A DNA stretch of 41,391 nt, taken from Patescibacteria group bacterium (GTDB lineage Bacteria > Patescibacteriota > Patescibacteriia > 2-12-FULL-60-25). Location of the stretch: NCBI GenBank assembly GCA_028715505.1, contig JAQURS010000008.1, forward strand, positions 1-41,391. The letters are read 5' to 3'. The position numbers and the translations under genes are program-made. Below, piece by piece: positions 24,534 to 31,970 of the stretch. Under the pieces are notes generated by a model. The model was not told the origin of the DNA and searched no databases. It was given only the letters and a program-made list of their open reading frames with translations. Every line of letters starts with the position of its first letter. The first letter of the stretch is position 1.

Positions 24534-25346
24534 ATGAAGGGTAAGAGCGTAAGCCGGAGAATAAAGCCAGCACCCAAGGAAAAGCCGACTTCGGATACGG
24601 CCTGGGCGGTTGTTACGATGGCCAGCTTTCCGATCGTGGCTTTGTCTTTGGCGGCCATGGGCTGGAAAAGTTACACGGCCTTCATCATGGCCTGCTTGGC
24701 CACATTGGCAATTCTTTTAATCGAGGCGATCGTCAGGGGAAGGGTCTGGATTTTCCAAAAACAATACCAGCACATATTTGACCATCAAGAAACGCCTTTC
24801 CGCATTTTGGTCGTGACCGGCGGCGTGCTTTTGGTTTTGGAAACGATTTTACTCATCCAATTCTTCCAGAACCCGGCCATCGACGGTTATATCTTGAACT
24901 TAGTTGCCAGAAAACAGTGTTACAGCTCCCAGGCGCCTTTCGCACACCTGATTTGCCCGATGTTTGAAAGAGCTAGTGTATCAAAACAGGCGTACGCCTT
25001 GGATTACTCAATGGAACAAGCCGCAAAATCCCATCTTATGCCCACGGCTTTGGCTGGATCCTGTATGGTCGTCCCGGTCAGCCAATCAAACGGGGCCGCA
25101 ACTTGCGCCGCCAAATTCTTTGCCTATTGCCAAGCCTGGCAAGCCGATTCGTGCCAGCATTCAAACCCCGGCGAAGTCGCCATGGTCACGGCCCAATTCA
25201 CTAAAAACAGCGAAGGTTTTTACGTACCCACGGCTTGGCAGGAAGACAGGCAATCCGAAGAATATCAAAAGATCATGGGGAATAAGGACCTTTTGCAATA
25301 CCTCGAGAAAAAACTTTACGATCGTTGCGTGTCGGAGTTTAGGTAA
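24534..25346 (+). CDS. Membrane protein with Cys-rich outer domain, function unknown
   Basis: 270 residues. After a basic head (KGKSVSRRIKPAPK), three hydrophobic helices follow at about 25-40, 45-62 and 85-105. The remaining 160 residues look extracytoplasmic and contain seven cysteines, which suggests disulfides (QCYSSQ, LICPMF, GSCMV, ATCAAK, YCQAW, DSCQH, DRCVSEF). No enzymatic motif is recognised. The start at 24534 follows from the extended -10 at 24511-24519; the GTG at 24510 would precede transcription. It stands alone between the SDR and the nuclease genes. I do not recognise a family. Confidence 0.7.
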   Translation: MKGKSVSRRIKPAPKEKPTSDTAWAVVTMASFPIVALSLAAMGWKSYTAFIMACLATLAILLIEAIVRGRVWIFQKQYQHIFDHQETPFRILVVTGGVLLVLETILLIQFFQNPAIDGYILNLVARKQCYSSQAPFAHLICPMFERASVSKQAYALDYSMEQAAKSHLMPTALAGSCMVVPVSQSNGAATCAAKFFAYCQAWQADSCQHSNPGEVAMVTAQFTKNSEGFYVPTAWQEDRQSEEYQKIMGNKDLLQYLEKKLYDRCVSEFR

Positions 25347-25362
25347 CAAACGGCTCCCGATG

Positions 25363-25371
25363 TGCTAAAAT
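25363..25371 (+). promoter_or_regulatory. Extended -10 promoter of the beta-CASP nuclease gene
   Basis: TGC-TAAAAT (25363-25371) ends six bases before the ATG at 25378, implying a leaderless mRNA. Confidence 0.65.
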
Positions 25372-25377
25372 AAATCC

Positions 25378-26724
25378 ATGCTTGTCACGCTTTTTGGCGC
25401 TGCCCGGGAAGTTACCGGCTCTTGTTATTACGTCGAATCCGGCAAAGCTAAAATTCTGGTCGATTGCGGCCTTTTCCAAGGCACGACGTTGGCGCATTCA
25501 AAAAACTTCGAACCCTTTGGTTTTGACGCGTCCCAATTGGACGCGGTTTTAGTTACCCACGCCCACTTGGACCATACCGGAAGGTTGCCCGTCCTAATCA
25601 AAAACGGATTTAAGGGCAAGATCTTTCTCACACCTCCGACCGCGAAACTAACCCAGCTCGTTCTGGAGGACGCGGCGGAAATCATGGAAGACGAATTTCA
25701 AAGATCGTACACGCCTAAGCTTTTCTCAAGCGAGGACGTGGCCGGTATCGTGTCGCGCTGCGAAACCATCGAAGATCACGCGACATTCAAAGTAAAAGAT
25801 TTGAAGGTGACGTTCCATAACGCGGGGCATATTTTCGGAAGTTCTTTCGTGGTCGTCGATGAAGGCCGGTCGAAAATTGTCTTTTCGGGAGACTTGGGCA
25901 ACGTCAGCACGCCCCTGCTGCCGCCTAAAGACGCGCTCACGACCGCTAACGCGCTTTTCATAGAATCCACCTACGGCAACCGCATCCACGAAGACGAAAG
26001 CACGCGGGCTGAGCTCCTCAAAAAATCCGTCGTCGAAACGATAAGCAAGAAAGGCGTCTTGCTTATTCCAGCTTTTGCCATCGAACGTACGCAGGAAATC
26101 CTTTTTGAGCTCAATCATTTCGTGGAAAATAAGCTGATACCGCCCGTCGACGTTTATTTGGACAGTCCCATGGCCATCAAAGCTTCGGCCATTTTTGACG
26201 AGTTTCCAAAATACTATAATCGCGCGGCGCTCCGGTTGATCGCGATGGGGGATGAGCTCTTCGAGTTTCCCGGCCTCAAAAAGACGCTGACGCGCGACGA
26301 GTCTAAAACCATCAACGAAGCGCCTCGCCCCAAAGTCATCATCGCCGGTTCGGGCATGATGAACGGCGGCCGCATCCTGCACCATCTTGTCCGATATTTA
26401 AGCGACAAAAACTCGACCCTGCTCATCATTGGATTCCAAGCCGAAGGCACGCTCGGACGCCGGCTCTATACGGGTGAGAGGCACGTTAACGTTTTAAGCG
26501 AGACGATCGACGTTAAAGCCAAAGTCACGAGCATCGGAGCCTACAGCGCGCACGCCGACCAGCGAATGCTCTTGGATTGGATAAAAACCGCGGCCGAGCT
26601 GCCCAAACGGATCTTTTGCACGCACGGCGAAGAAGCGGCGGCCGCGGCCTTAGCCACGCGCATCAAAGACGAATTGGACATAACGGCCGAGGTCCCCAGG
26701 TTTAACGAAACTATCAAAATATGA
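25378..26724 (+). CDS. Beta-CASP metallo-beta-lactamase-fold RNA nuclease (CPSF73/YSH1-like)
   Basis: 448 residues. It starts directly with the metallo-beta-lactamase fold (TLFGAAREVTGSCYYVE), and the zinc motif THAHLDHTGRLP has H61, H63, D65 and H66. Later metal ligands are in NAGHIFGSS (His) and FSGDLGN (Asp). The beta-CASP insert begins near ESTYGNR and includes LLIPAFAIERTQE, SGMMNGGRILHHL and QAEGTLGR. The final motif is SAHADQ and the C-terminal THGEE. It probably processes RNA as an endonuclease with or without 5' exonuclease activity. Its stop overlaps the start of the EamA gene (ATGA), so the two are coupled. Confidence 0.95.
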   Translation: MLVTLFGAAREVTGSCYYVESGKAKILVDCGLFQGTTLAHSKNFEPFGFDASQLDAVLVTHAHLDHTGRLPVLIKNGFKGKIFLTPPTAKLTQLVLEDAAEIMEDEFQRSYTPKLFSSEDVAGIVSRCETIEDHATFKVKDLKVTFHNAGHIFGSSFVVVDEGRSKIVFSGDLGNVSTPLLPPKDALTTANALFIESTYGNRIHEDESTRAELLKKSVVETISKKGVLLIPAFAIERTQEILFELNHFVENKLIPPVDVYLDSPMAIKASAIFDEFPKYYNRAALRLIAMGDELFEFPGLKKTLTRDESKTINEAPRPKVIIAGSGMMNGGRILHHLVRYLSDKNSTLLIIGFQAEGTLGRRLYTGERHVNVLSETIDVKAKVTSIGAYSAHADQRMLLDWIKTAAELPKRIFCTHGEEAAAAALATRIKDELDITAEVPRFNETIKI

Positions 26725-27647
26725 CTTGGATAATAATCGCCCTGATCGGCCATGCCGCGAACGGCTTCGCCTTCATGATCGACAAGATCTTGCTGACCAA
26801 CGCCTTTAAGCGCAGCGCGACTTACGCGGGCATGGTCGGACTCCTCTCCGGTTTGGCAGTGGTGCTCGTGCCGTGGGTCAAAGATTGGCCCTTGGGCGGC
26901 GACCTCTTAATCGCCATCCTTTGCGGTGTGACGTTCATGGCCGCACTTTGGACGTTTTTCGCCGCCTTATCGCGGGGAGAAGCCAGCCGCGTGGTGCCTA
27001 TCATCAGCGCGCTTATTCCAGTCATGACATTAATCGGAACTTTTGCTTTCCTGGGTGAAAGGTTATCGCTTAAACAAATGATTGGCTTTGGCTTGCTTAT
27101 TTTTGCCACCATTTTATTGGCAGGCGGAAAAGCCCAGAGCAGGCTCACAAAAGCCACCATTTTCCTTAGCCTGCTTTCAGCCTTTATGTTTGCCGTGAGT
27201 TCCGTCAGCGGCAAATTCGTGTACGACGGGGTTGGATTTTTAGGCGGCTTCGTGACGACTAGGATCGTGGCTGGAATAACCGCCTTGATCCTTGCCTGCC
27301 TGATCGATCCCATGTCGGGCGCCGAAATCCTTTCCATGCTTAAAGCCAAAAAGAGCCGCAAGAAAGGGGAGGCAATATCGGGCAGTTCGGCCGCCAAACT
27401 GGCCATCATCGGACAAGTCTTGGGAGGAATCGGCTTCATTCTCCTGCAATACGCGATCTCGCTTGGCAGCGCCTCAATCGTCAACGCCCTACAAGTCATG
27501 CAGTTCGCGTTGCTCGTCGTCGTGGCCTTTGTCCTCAAATCTAAAGCTCACACCTTGCTGGGCGAATCCCTCAAAAAATCCGTCATCGTCCTTAAAATCG
27601 CCGCCTTGCTCGTGATGGCCGTGGGATTAAGCCTGATCAGCGTTTGA
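26721..27647 (+). CDS. EamA/DMT-family transporter
   Basis: 308 residues with about ten hydrophobic helices, arranged as two repeats of five. This is the drug/metabolite transporter fold. The first repeat carries ALSRGEASRVVPIISALIP, the second YAISLGSASIVNALQVMQ, both matching the conserved ends of EamA repeats. A basic cytosolic loop (AKKSRKKGEA) separates parts of the second repeat. It starts on the last four bases of the beta-CASP gene and precedes the glycoside-hydrolase-like gene by four bases, so it belongs to the same operon. Substrate unknown; amino acids, nucleotide sugars and drugs are all possible in this family. Confidence 0.92.
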   Translation: MTWIIIALIGHAANGFAFMIDKILLTNAFKRSATYAGMVGLLSGLAVVLVPWVKDWPLGGDLLIAILCGVTFMAALWTFFAALSRGEASRVVPIISALIPVMTLIGTFAFLGERLSLKQMIGFGLLIFATILLAGGKAQSRLTKATIFLSLLSAFMFAVSSVSGKFVYDGVGFLGGFVTTRIVAGITALILACLIDPMSGAEILSMLKAKKSRKKGEAISGSSAAKLAIIGQVLGGIGFILLQYAISLGSASIVNALQVMQFALLVVVAFVLKSKAHTLLGESLKKSVIVLKIAALLVMAVGLSLISV

Positions 27648-27651
27648 AGCT

Positions 27652-28656
27652 ATGAAACGTAAAACAAAAAATCTATCGCTTAAAATCAGCCTAGTGGTGG
27701 CTTTAATTTTGATATTCATCGGAAGCGGTTATTTGGCCATGAGCCTAAGGATGCCGCTGGTGCAAGTTCCAGGCGTGACGTTCAGCAAGCCTTACGCCGA
27801 GGAACTGAAATTGGACCCGCGGGAAGTCCTTTTATCGACGCTGGATAATCTTAAAGTCAGACATTTTCGTATTCCAGCCTATTGGAACTTGGTTCAACCT
27901 GAACTGAATAAATGGGATTACAAATGGTTAGACGAAGAGCTTGATACCATCGCGTCGAGACAGGGGAGCGTGACTTTGGCCGTGGGCGAAAAACTGCCGC
28001 GTTGGCCGGAATGCTGGATCCCTGACTGGGCCGTCAATCTGCCAATAGAAGATCGCGAAAACGCCGCTTTGCAGTACATGACCCAAACAGTCAACCGCTA
28101 TAAGAATCATCCGGCCGTCAAAGCCTGGCAGGTGGAAAACGAACCGAGTTTCCCTTTTGGAAAATGCCCGGAAGCAGCCGACGGTTTGTTCGACAAGGAA
28201 GTTGCTTTGGTTAGGTCCCTCGACTCCAAACCGATCGCGACGACTGATTCAGGCGAACTTTCGTTTTGGAGAATCGGCAAAAAAGTCGACCGACTGGGCA
28301 TCAGCATTTACCGGGTCGTCATCGGACCAACCGGAATCTTCAGGTACTGGTTCGTTCCTCCCCAGTTTTATTTGCGCAAAAGCCAAGTCCTGGGCCCGCT
28401 TTTGGGGATCAAAAACCTTTACGTCAGCGAATTCCAAATGGAGCCTTGGACCAAACGGGCGACCTTGCTCGAAACTCCGATCGACGAGCAATTGCAGACT
28501 TTTGACCTTAATCAGATGAAGGATAATATCAAATTCGCCAAAAATTCAGGCGTCTCGACAATCGACTACTGGGGTGTAGAATGGTGGTATTGGATGATGA
28601 AGACGCAGAATCGTCCGGAATTTTGGGAGACGGCTAAGACTATTTTCATAAAATAA
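27652..28656 (+). CDS. Membrane-anchored clan GH-A-like glycoside hydrolase
   Basis: 334 residues. A basic head and one hydrophobic helix (about 10-30) anchor it; the rest should lie outside. It reads as a TIM barrel of clan GH-A: RHFRIPAYWNLVQPE and WDYKWLDEEL early, the acid/base candidate Glu164 in WQVENEPSF (the NEP motif at the end of strand 4) and the nucleophile candidate Glu260 in VSEFQMEPW (strand 7), with DYWGVEWWYWM on strand 8. Retaining cellulases, mannanases and beta-galactosidases share this plan; the exact family is not clear. It sits in an operon with a transporter and a ROK remnant, which hints at sugar metabolism or surface glycan trimming. Confidence 0.8.
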   Translation: MKRKTKNLSLKISLVVALILIFIGSGYLAMSLRMPLVQVPGVTFSKPYAEELKLDPREVLLSTLDNLKVRHFRIPAYWNLVQPELNKWDYKWLDEELDTIASRQGSVTLAVGEKLPRWPECWIPDWAVNLPIEDRENAALQYMTQTVNRYKNHPAVKAWQVENEPSFPFGKCPEAADGLFDKEVALVRSLDSKPIATTDSGELSFWRIGKKVDRLGISIYRVVIGPTGIFRYWFVPPQFYLRKSQVLGPLLGIKNLYVSEFQMEPWTKRATLLETPIDEQLQTFDLNQMKDNIKFAKNSGVSTIDYWGVEWWYWMMKTQNRPEFWETAKTIFIK

Positions 28657-28657
28657 T

Positions 28658-29125
28658 ATGGCAAACCGCCAATCCTCTCGCCAAGCTCGGGGCATTGGTC
28701 TCATTTTGGAACTCGGGCCCGGCGTCAAAATCATTATCAATCAACCCGGCGAAAAAAATCCCCGGACTTTAATTTTGGATAATTGGGTGGCTAACTTTCA
28801 TGACGCCATCGAAGTGCCAGCCGGATTTTACAAATTAAAAGATTTTTGCGGCGCGAACTTCTTTAAACGCAAAGTCGGTTTGAGCCCTCAAGCGGTTTAT
28901 AAAAACATCACCGAAGGCGATCCGGACGGAGCGGAATTGTTCGTTGAATACGGCTCGCACGTGGGATCTTTGATCGCCAACCTGGAAACTCTCTTCCAAC
29001 CGTCACGCATCCATCTTTCGGGCCCGCTTACCAAAACCTTCGACGCCTGGGGCCATGCCATGGGAAAAACCCGTAAAACGCGCCTGGGTAAAAAGCCTAA
29101 AGTAAAGATCACCGTAAATAGTTGA
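28658..29125 (+). CDS. N-terminally truncated ROK-family protein
   Basis: 155 residues, about half a normal ROK kinase or regulator. The visible part matches the second half of the fold: GLILELGPGVKIIINQP resembles the TLGTGIGGGIIxNG strand pair, FCGANFFKRKVG resembles the SGxALxRxxG segment, and FVEYGSHVGSLIANLETLFQPSRIHLSGPL matches the YGxxLGxxLANLxxLxxPExIVLGG helix and strand. The N-terminal DxGGTK phosphate loop and the catalytic Asp region are missing, as is the CxCGxxGC zinc site. It should not phosphorylate sugars and may be a remnant or a binding protein. The frame is clean and it is fused to the operon by a one-base gap. A basic tail ends it. Confidence 0.6.
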   Translation: MANRQSSRQARGIGLILELGPGVKIIINQPGEKNPRTLILDNWVANFHDAIEVPAGFYKLKDFCGANFFKRKVGLSPQAVYKNITEGDPDGAELFVEYGSHVGSLIANLETLFQPSRIHLSGPLTKTFDAWGHAMGKTRKTRLGKKPKVKITVNS

Positions 29126-29150
29126 CAACAAGCCGGTTTTGGCCTACAAT
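29122..29150 (+). promoter_or_regulatory. typA promoter
   Basis: TTGACA (29122-29127), exactly 17 bp, TACAAT (29145-29150). The -35 overlaps the stop codon of the preceding gene. The -10 lies nine bases before the ATG at 29160, so the in-frame ATG at 29139 is upstream of transcription. Confidence 0.85.
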
Positions 29151-29159
29151 CTGCGCCTA

Positions 29160-30962
29160 ATGACCGAGCTTCGTAATATAGCGATCATCGCCCACGTTGA
29201 CCATGGTAAGACTACCTTGGTTGATTCGCTATTGAAGCAATCTGATACCCTAAGCGTCCAGAAATTGACGGGTGATACCATCATGGACAGCAACGAAATC
29301 GAACGCGAAAGGGGAATTACCATCTTTTCGAAAAACGCCGCGGTTAATTACCATGGCACCAAAATCAACATCGTGGACACGCCGGGACACGCCGACTTCG
29401 GTGGCGAGGTGGAACGTATCATGAACCTGGTGGACGGCGCCTTATTGCTCGTGGACGCCAAAGAAGGCCCCATGCCGCAGACGAGATTCGTCTTGAAAAA
29501 AGCCATTGAAGCCGGCCACCGCATCATCGTCGTCATTAATAAGATCGATAAGCCGGATGCCAGGCCTGATTGGGTTTTGGATAAAACGTTTGATTTGTTT
29601 TTCGAGCTCGGTGCTTCGAGCGAGCAGGCTGATTTTCCGGTCATTTACGCTTCAGCCAAGCAAGCCAAGGCCGGGCTTGAGCCTGATTTGAGCCGGATGA
29701 ACAACGTGGTTCCGCTTTTTGACGCTATCCTCAAATACGTCCCCGAACCCAAAGTCGATCTGGAAGCTCCGTTGCAGGTTTCGGTCGTAAACGTTTCGCA
29801 CGACAACTACAAAGGCCGCATTGCCGTGGGCCGCGTGGTGCGGGGCGTCTTCCGCCCGGGTAACGTGGTCTGGATCAACCGCGACGGCAAGCAAGCGCCG
29901 GCTAAAATCAACAATATAATGGTTTTTGACGGACTGGACCGCAAGGAAGTTAGCGAAGCTCCGGCCGGCGAAATCGTGGCTTTTTCTGGCGTAAGCGATA
30001 TTAATATTGGTGAGACGATTGCTGATCCCATCAATCCCGAAGCCTTGCCAGTCATGGCCATCGAAGAACCGACCGTTAAAATGAGCTTCGGCGTCAACAC
30101 CTCGCCGTTTTCCGGCAAGGAAGGCCAGTATACGACTTCCCGCAACATTAAAGAAAGATTGGAGCGCGAGCTGCAGAACGACGTGGCTTTGCGCGTGGAT
30201 TTCCAGAATATTGGCGAGGCCTATATCGTCGAAGGCAGGGGAGAACTTCACCTGGCGATTTTGATTGAAAAAATGCGCCGTGAAGGTTATGAACTTCAAG
30301 TCTCGCGCCCGCAAGTCATCTTCAAACAAATAGACGGACAAAAACAAGAACCGTTTGAGCAGGTTGAAATTGAAGTACCGGAGAGCTTGAGCGGCACGGT
30401 TATCGAAAAGATGGGTAGACGCCGCGGCGAGCTCAAAAACATGGTGACTGAAAACAATGTCGCTTTCCTGACTTTTGAGATCCCGACCCGCGGTTTAATC
30501 GGTTATCGCAACGAATTCACGGTTGATACCCGCGGCTTAGGCATCCTAAACACCTTACTCTTAGGATACAGGCCTTACGCCGGCGATTTGGCGAAGCAAG
30601 AGCACGGTTCCCTGGTTGCCCATGAGCCGGGTTTGGCGGTGACTTACGGCATGCTGACCGCCCAAGAAAGAGGCACTCTCTTCATCCCGGCCAATACCGA
30701 AGTCTACGAAGGCCAGATCGTTGGCCAAAACGCCAAACCGGAGGATCTTGTAGTCAATGTCTGCAAAGAAAAAAGGCTTTCTAACATGCGTTCCAAAGGC
30801 GACGGTGTGGCCGAGTCGCTCACTCCCCACCGCGTCATGTCGCTTGAATTGGCGCTTGAATACATCAGCGACGACGAACTGGTTGAAGTCACTCCCAAAA
30901 ATATCCGCCTGCGCAAAGTCTTCCTAAAGGAATACGAAAGACGAAGAGCAGGGCAGCTGTAA
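29160..30962 (+). CDS. typA: Translational GTPase TypA/BipA
   Basis: 600 residues, standard length. G-domain: G1 AHVDHGKTTL near residue 12, G2 region RGITIFSKNAAV, G3 DTPGHADFGGEVERI, G4 NKIDKPDAR, G5 ASAKQ. Then EF-Tu-like domain II, two EF-G-like alpha/beta domains (GEAYIVEGRGELHLAIL and QVIFKQIDGQKQEPF), and the TypA-specific C-terminal domain with LIGYRNEFTVDTRG and MRSKGDGVAESLTPHR. TypA acts on ribosomes, especially 50S assembly and stress or cold growth. The promoter position sets ATG 29160 as start, with a leader of only 0-3 nt. It is transcribed alone and ends at a strong terminator. Confidence 0.97.
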   Translation: MTELRNIAIIAHVDHGKTTLVDSLLKQSDTLSVQKLTGDTIMDSNEIERERGITIFSKNAAVNYHGTKINIVDTPGHADFGGEVERIMNLVDGALLLVDAKEGPMPQTRFVLKKAIEAGHRIIVVINKIDKPDARPDWVLDKTFDLFFELGASSEQADFPVIYASAKQAKAGLEPDLSRMNNVVPLFDAILKYVPEPKVDLEAPLQVSVVNVSHDNYKGRIAVGRVVRGVFRPGNVVWINRDGKQAPAKINNIMVFDGLDRKEVSEAPAGEIVAFSGVSDINIGETIADPINPEALPVMAIEEPTVKMSFGVNTSPFSGKEGQYTTSRNIKERLERELQNDVALRVDFQNIGEAYIVEGRGELHLAILIEKMRREGYELQVSRPQVIFKQIDGQKQEPFEQVEIEVPESLSGTVIEKMGRRRGELKNMVTENNVAFLTFEIPTRGLIGYRNEFTVDTRGLGILNTLLLGYRPYAGDLAKQEHGSLVAHEPGLAVTYGMLTAQERGTLFIPANTEVYEGQIVGQNAKPEDLVVNVCKEKRLSNMRSKGDGVAESLTPHRVMSLELALEYISDDELVEVTPKNIRLRKVFLKEYERRRAGQL

Positions 30963-30992
30963 AAAACCGGTAGCCGATGGCTACCGGTTTTT
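30963..30992 (+). terminator. typA terminator
   Basis: 13-bp perfect stem (30963-30975 / 30979-30991; core ACCGGTAGCC / GGCTACCGGT), loop GAT, ending in T's. Confidence 0.92.
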
Positions 30993-31035
30993 CGTAGTCA
31001 GCACTATCGTAAAAAAAGCGCAAATAAGATGGGAT

Positions 31036-31044
31036 TTATCCACA
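31036..31044 (+). other. Single DnaA box
   Basis: Perfect consensus TTATCCACA, between typA and the exonuclease gene. A second, 8-of-9 match TTATCCCCA lies at 31696-31704 in front of nrdJ. No cluster or AT-rich unwinding region accompanies them, so this is not presented as an origin. Confidence 0.4.
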
Positions 31045-31089
31045 ATCCAAAATTTAAAGATTTTGTGTTAGATTACGGCTTGCATCCGT

Positions 31090-31677
31090 ATGTCAGACAG
31101 AACGGAAATCGTCTTAGATATCGAAACTCAAAACACCTTCCAGGACGTTGGCGCTTACAAAGCCTCGCTCCTTAAAATTTCGGTTGTGGGCGTTTATTTT
31201 TACGAAACTGATACATGGGAATCATTTTTGGAAGCTGATTTGCCCAAACTTTGGCCTAGGCTCGAACGATCTTCACGCATCATCGGTTACAATCTCTTCG
31301 GTTTTGATTATCCCTGCATGCAGACTTATTACACGGGTAACATCATGAGCCTGCCCACCGTCGACATTTTGTTGGAGATAGAGAAACGCCTAGGCTTTAG
31401 GATCAAGTTGGACACGGTCGCCCAAGCCACGCTCGGCATGGGTAAGAGCGGTGACGGTTTGCAAGCCGTGCGTTTTTGGAAAGAGGGGAGAATAGACGAG
31501 CTAAAGGATTATTGCCTGCAAGACGTAAGAGTCACGCGCGATATTTACGAAAAGGCATTGGAAGAAAAACAAGTGGCTTATTTTGACCGTTTGGGACAAA
31601 AACAAATCATTCCTTTGCCGATCATGCCGGCCGAAACCCAACAAAGTCCCCAGATAAATTTATCCCTAGGCTTGTAA
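31090..31677 (+). CDS. DEDDy-type 3'-5' exonuclease (RNase H-like fold)
   Basis: 195 residues. Three exonuclease motifs are visible: Exo I LDIETQ with Asp10 and Glu12, Exo II GYNLFGFDYP with Asp73, and Exo III YCLQDVRVT with Tyr141 and Asp145, the YxxxD form. It therefore belongs to the DEDDy group, near the YprB/RNase_H_2-type predicted exonucleases rather than to a polymerase, since nothing else is attached. Substrate may be ssDNA or RNA. The last 35 residues are Gln/Pro-rich and probably disordered. A possible extended -10 (TGT-TAGATT, 31066-31074) would give a short leader. No clear terminator separates it from the nrdJ control region. Confidence 0.88.
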   Translation: MSDRTEIVLDIETQNTFQDVGAYKASLLKISVVGVYFYETDTWESFLEADLPKLWPRLERSSRIIGYNLFGFDYPCMQTYYTGNIMSLPTVDILLEIEKRLGFRIKLDTVAQATLGMGKSGDGLQAVRFWKEGRIDELKDYCLQDVRVTRDIYEKALEEKQVAYFDRLGQKQIIPLPIMPAETQQSPQINLSLGL

Positions 31678-31715
31678 AACTTGGTCTAAAATCGCTTATC
31701 CCCAGGACAAAAGTC

Positions 31716-31767
31716 CTCCCCAACATCTTGTGGTATAATCTCGTTTAGACCACAAGATGTTGTGGTC
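31716..31767 (+). promoter_or_regulatory. nrdJ promoter flanked by two NrdR-like boxes
   Basis: Extended -10 TGG-TATAAT (31731-31739). Box 1 (16 bp, 31718-31733) and box 2 (31750-31765) have centres 32 bp apart, three helical turns, the usual geometry of tandem NrdR boxes. Against the published consensus ACACWATATATWGTGT, box 2 agrees at 12 of 16 positions and box 1 at 11. Box 1 overlaps the promoter upstream and box 2 covers the start region, so binding would repress. NrdR represses ribonucleotide reductase genes when dATP is plentiful. Confidence 0.75.
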
Positions 31768-31970
31768 ACCGGTGACCACAACGCTCTCCCAAAAGAGAGG
31801 ATGTGTTTAAACGCGCTTATCCCACTTTCAAAGTGGGATAAAAAAAACACGAGTCGGCACCGGAATAACAAAATTTATCCCACCACCCTATGTGCCCACA
31901 GGCCAATTCTTCGGTTGGCAAAGCCAACTCGGAGAGAATTTTGGACGCCAACCTTAATACGGAAGCCATC
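31746..31970 (+). ncRNA. Predicted structured 5' leader of nrdJ
   Basis: About 225 nt between the predicted start and the ATG. Three sets of complementary segments can each pair in two exclusive ways. (1) TTGTGGTC (31760-31767) pairs with GACCACAA at 31748-31755 or 31774-31781. (2) GTGGGATAA (31833-31841) pairs with TTATCCCAC at 31817-31825 (12 bp with flanks) or 31875-31883 (10 bp with flank). (3) TTGGC (31915-31919) pairs with GCCAA at 31902-31906 or 31923-31927. A small CTCTC/GAGAG hairpin (31784-31799) lies between. No cobalamin riboswitch hallmarks were found. A regulatory role is inferred. Confidence 0.45.

Noticed and set aside
29139-29159. Upstream typA start at 29139
   Set aside because: The -10 box (29145-29150) lies within these codons, so they would not be transcribed from the typA promoter.
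31036-31044. Replication origin
   Set aside because: Only one perfect DnaA box, with no cluster and no dnaA, dnaN or gyrase genes nearby.
31817-31841. 12-bp hairpin as an intrinsic terminator
   Set aside because: It is followed by A's on the forward strand and by GCGC on the reverse strand, so no U-tract follows in either direction.
31890-31970. Alternative upstream start of nrdJ at 31890
   Set aside because: There is no Shine-Dalgarno, and the added 27 residues precede the ATP-cone without resembling it. The stretch belongs to the structured leader.
31676-31970. Cobalamin riboswitch before nrdJ
   Set aside because: I looked for the conserved core and B12-box elements and found none. The region's pairing pattern is different.
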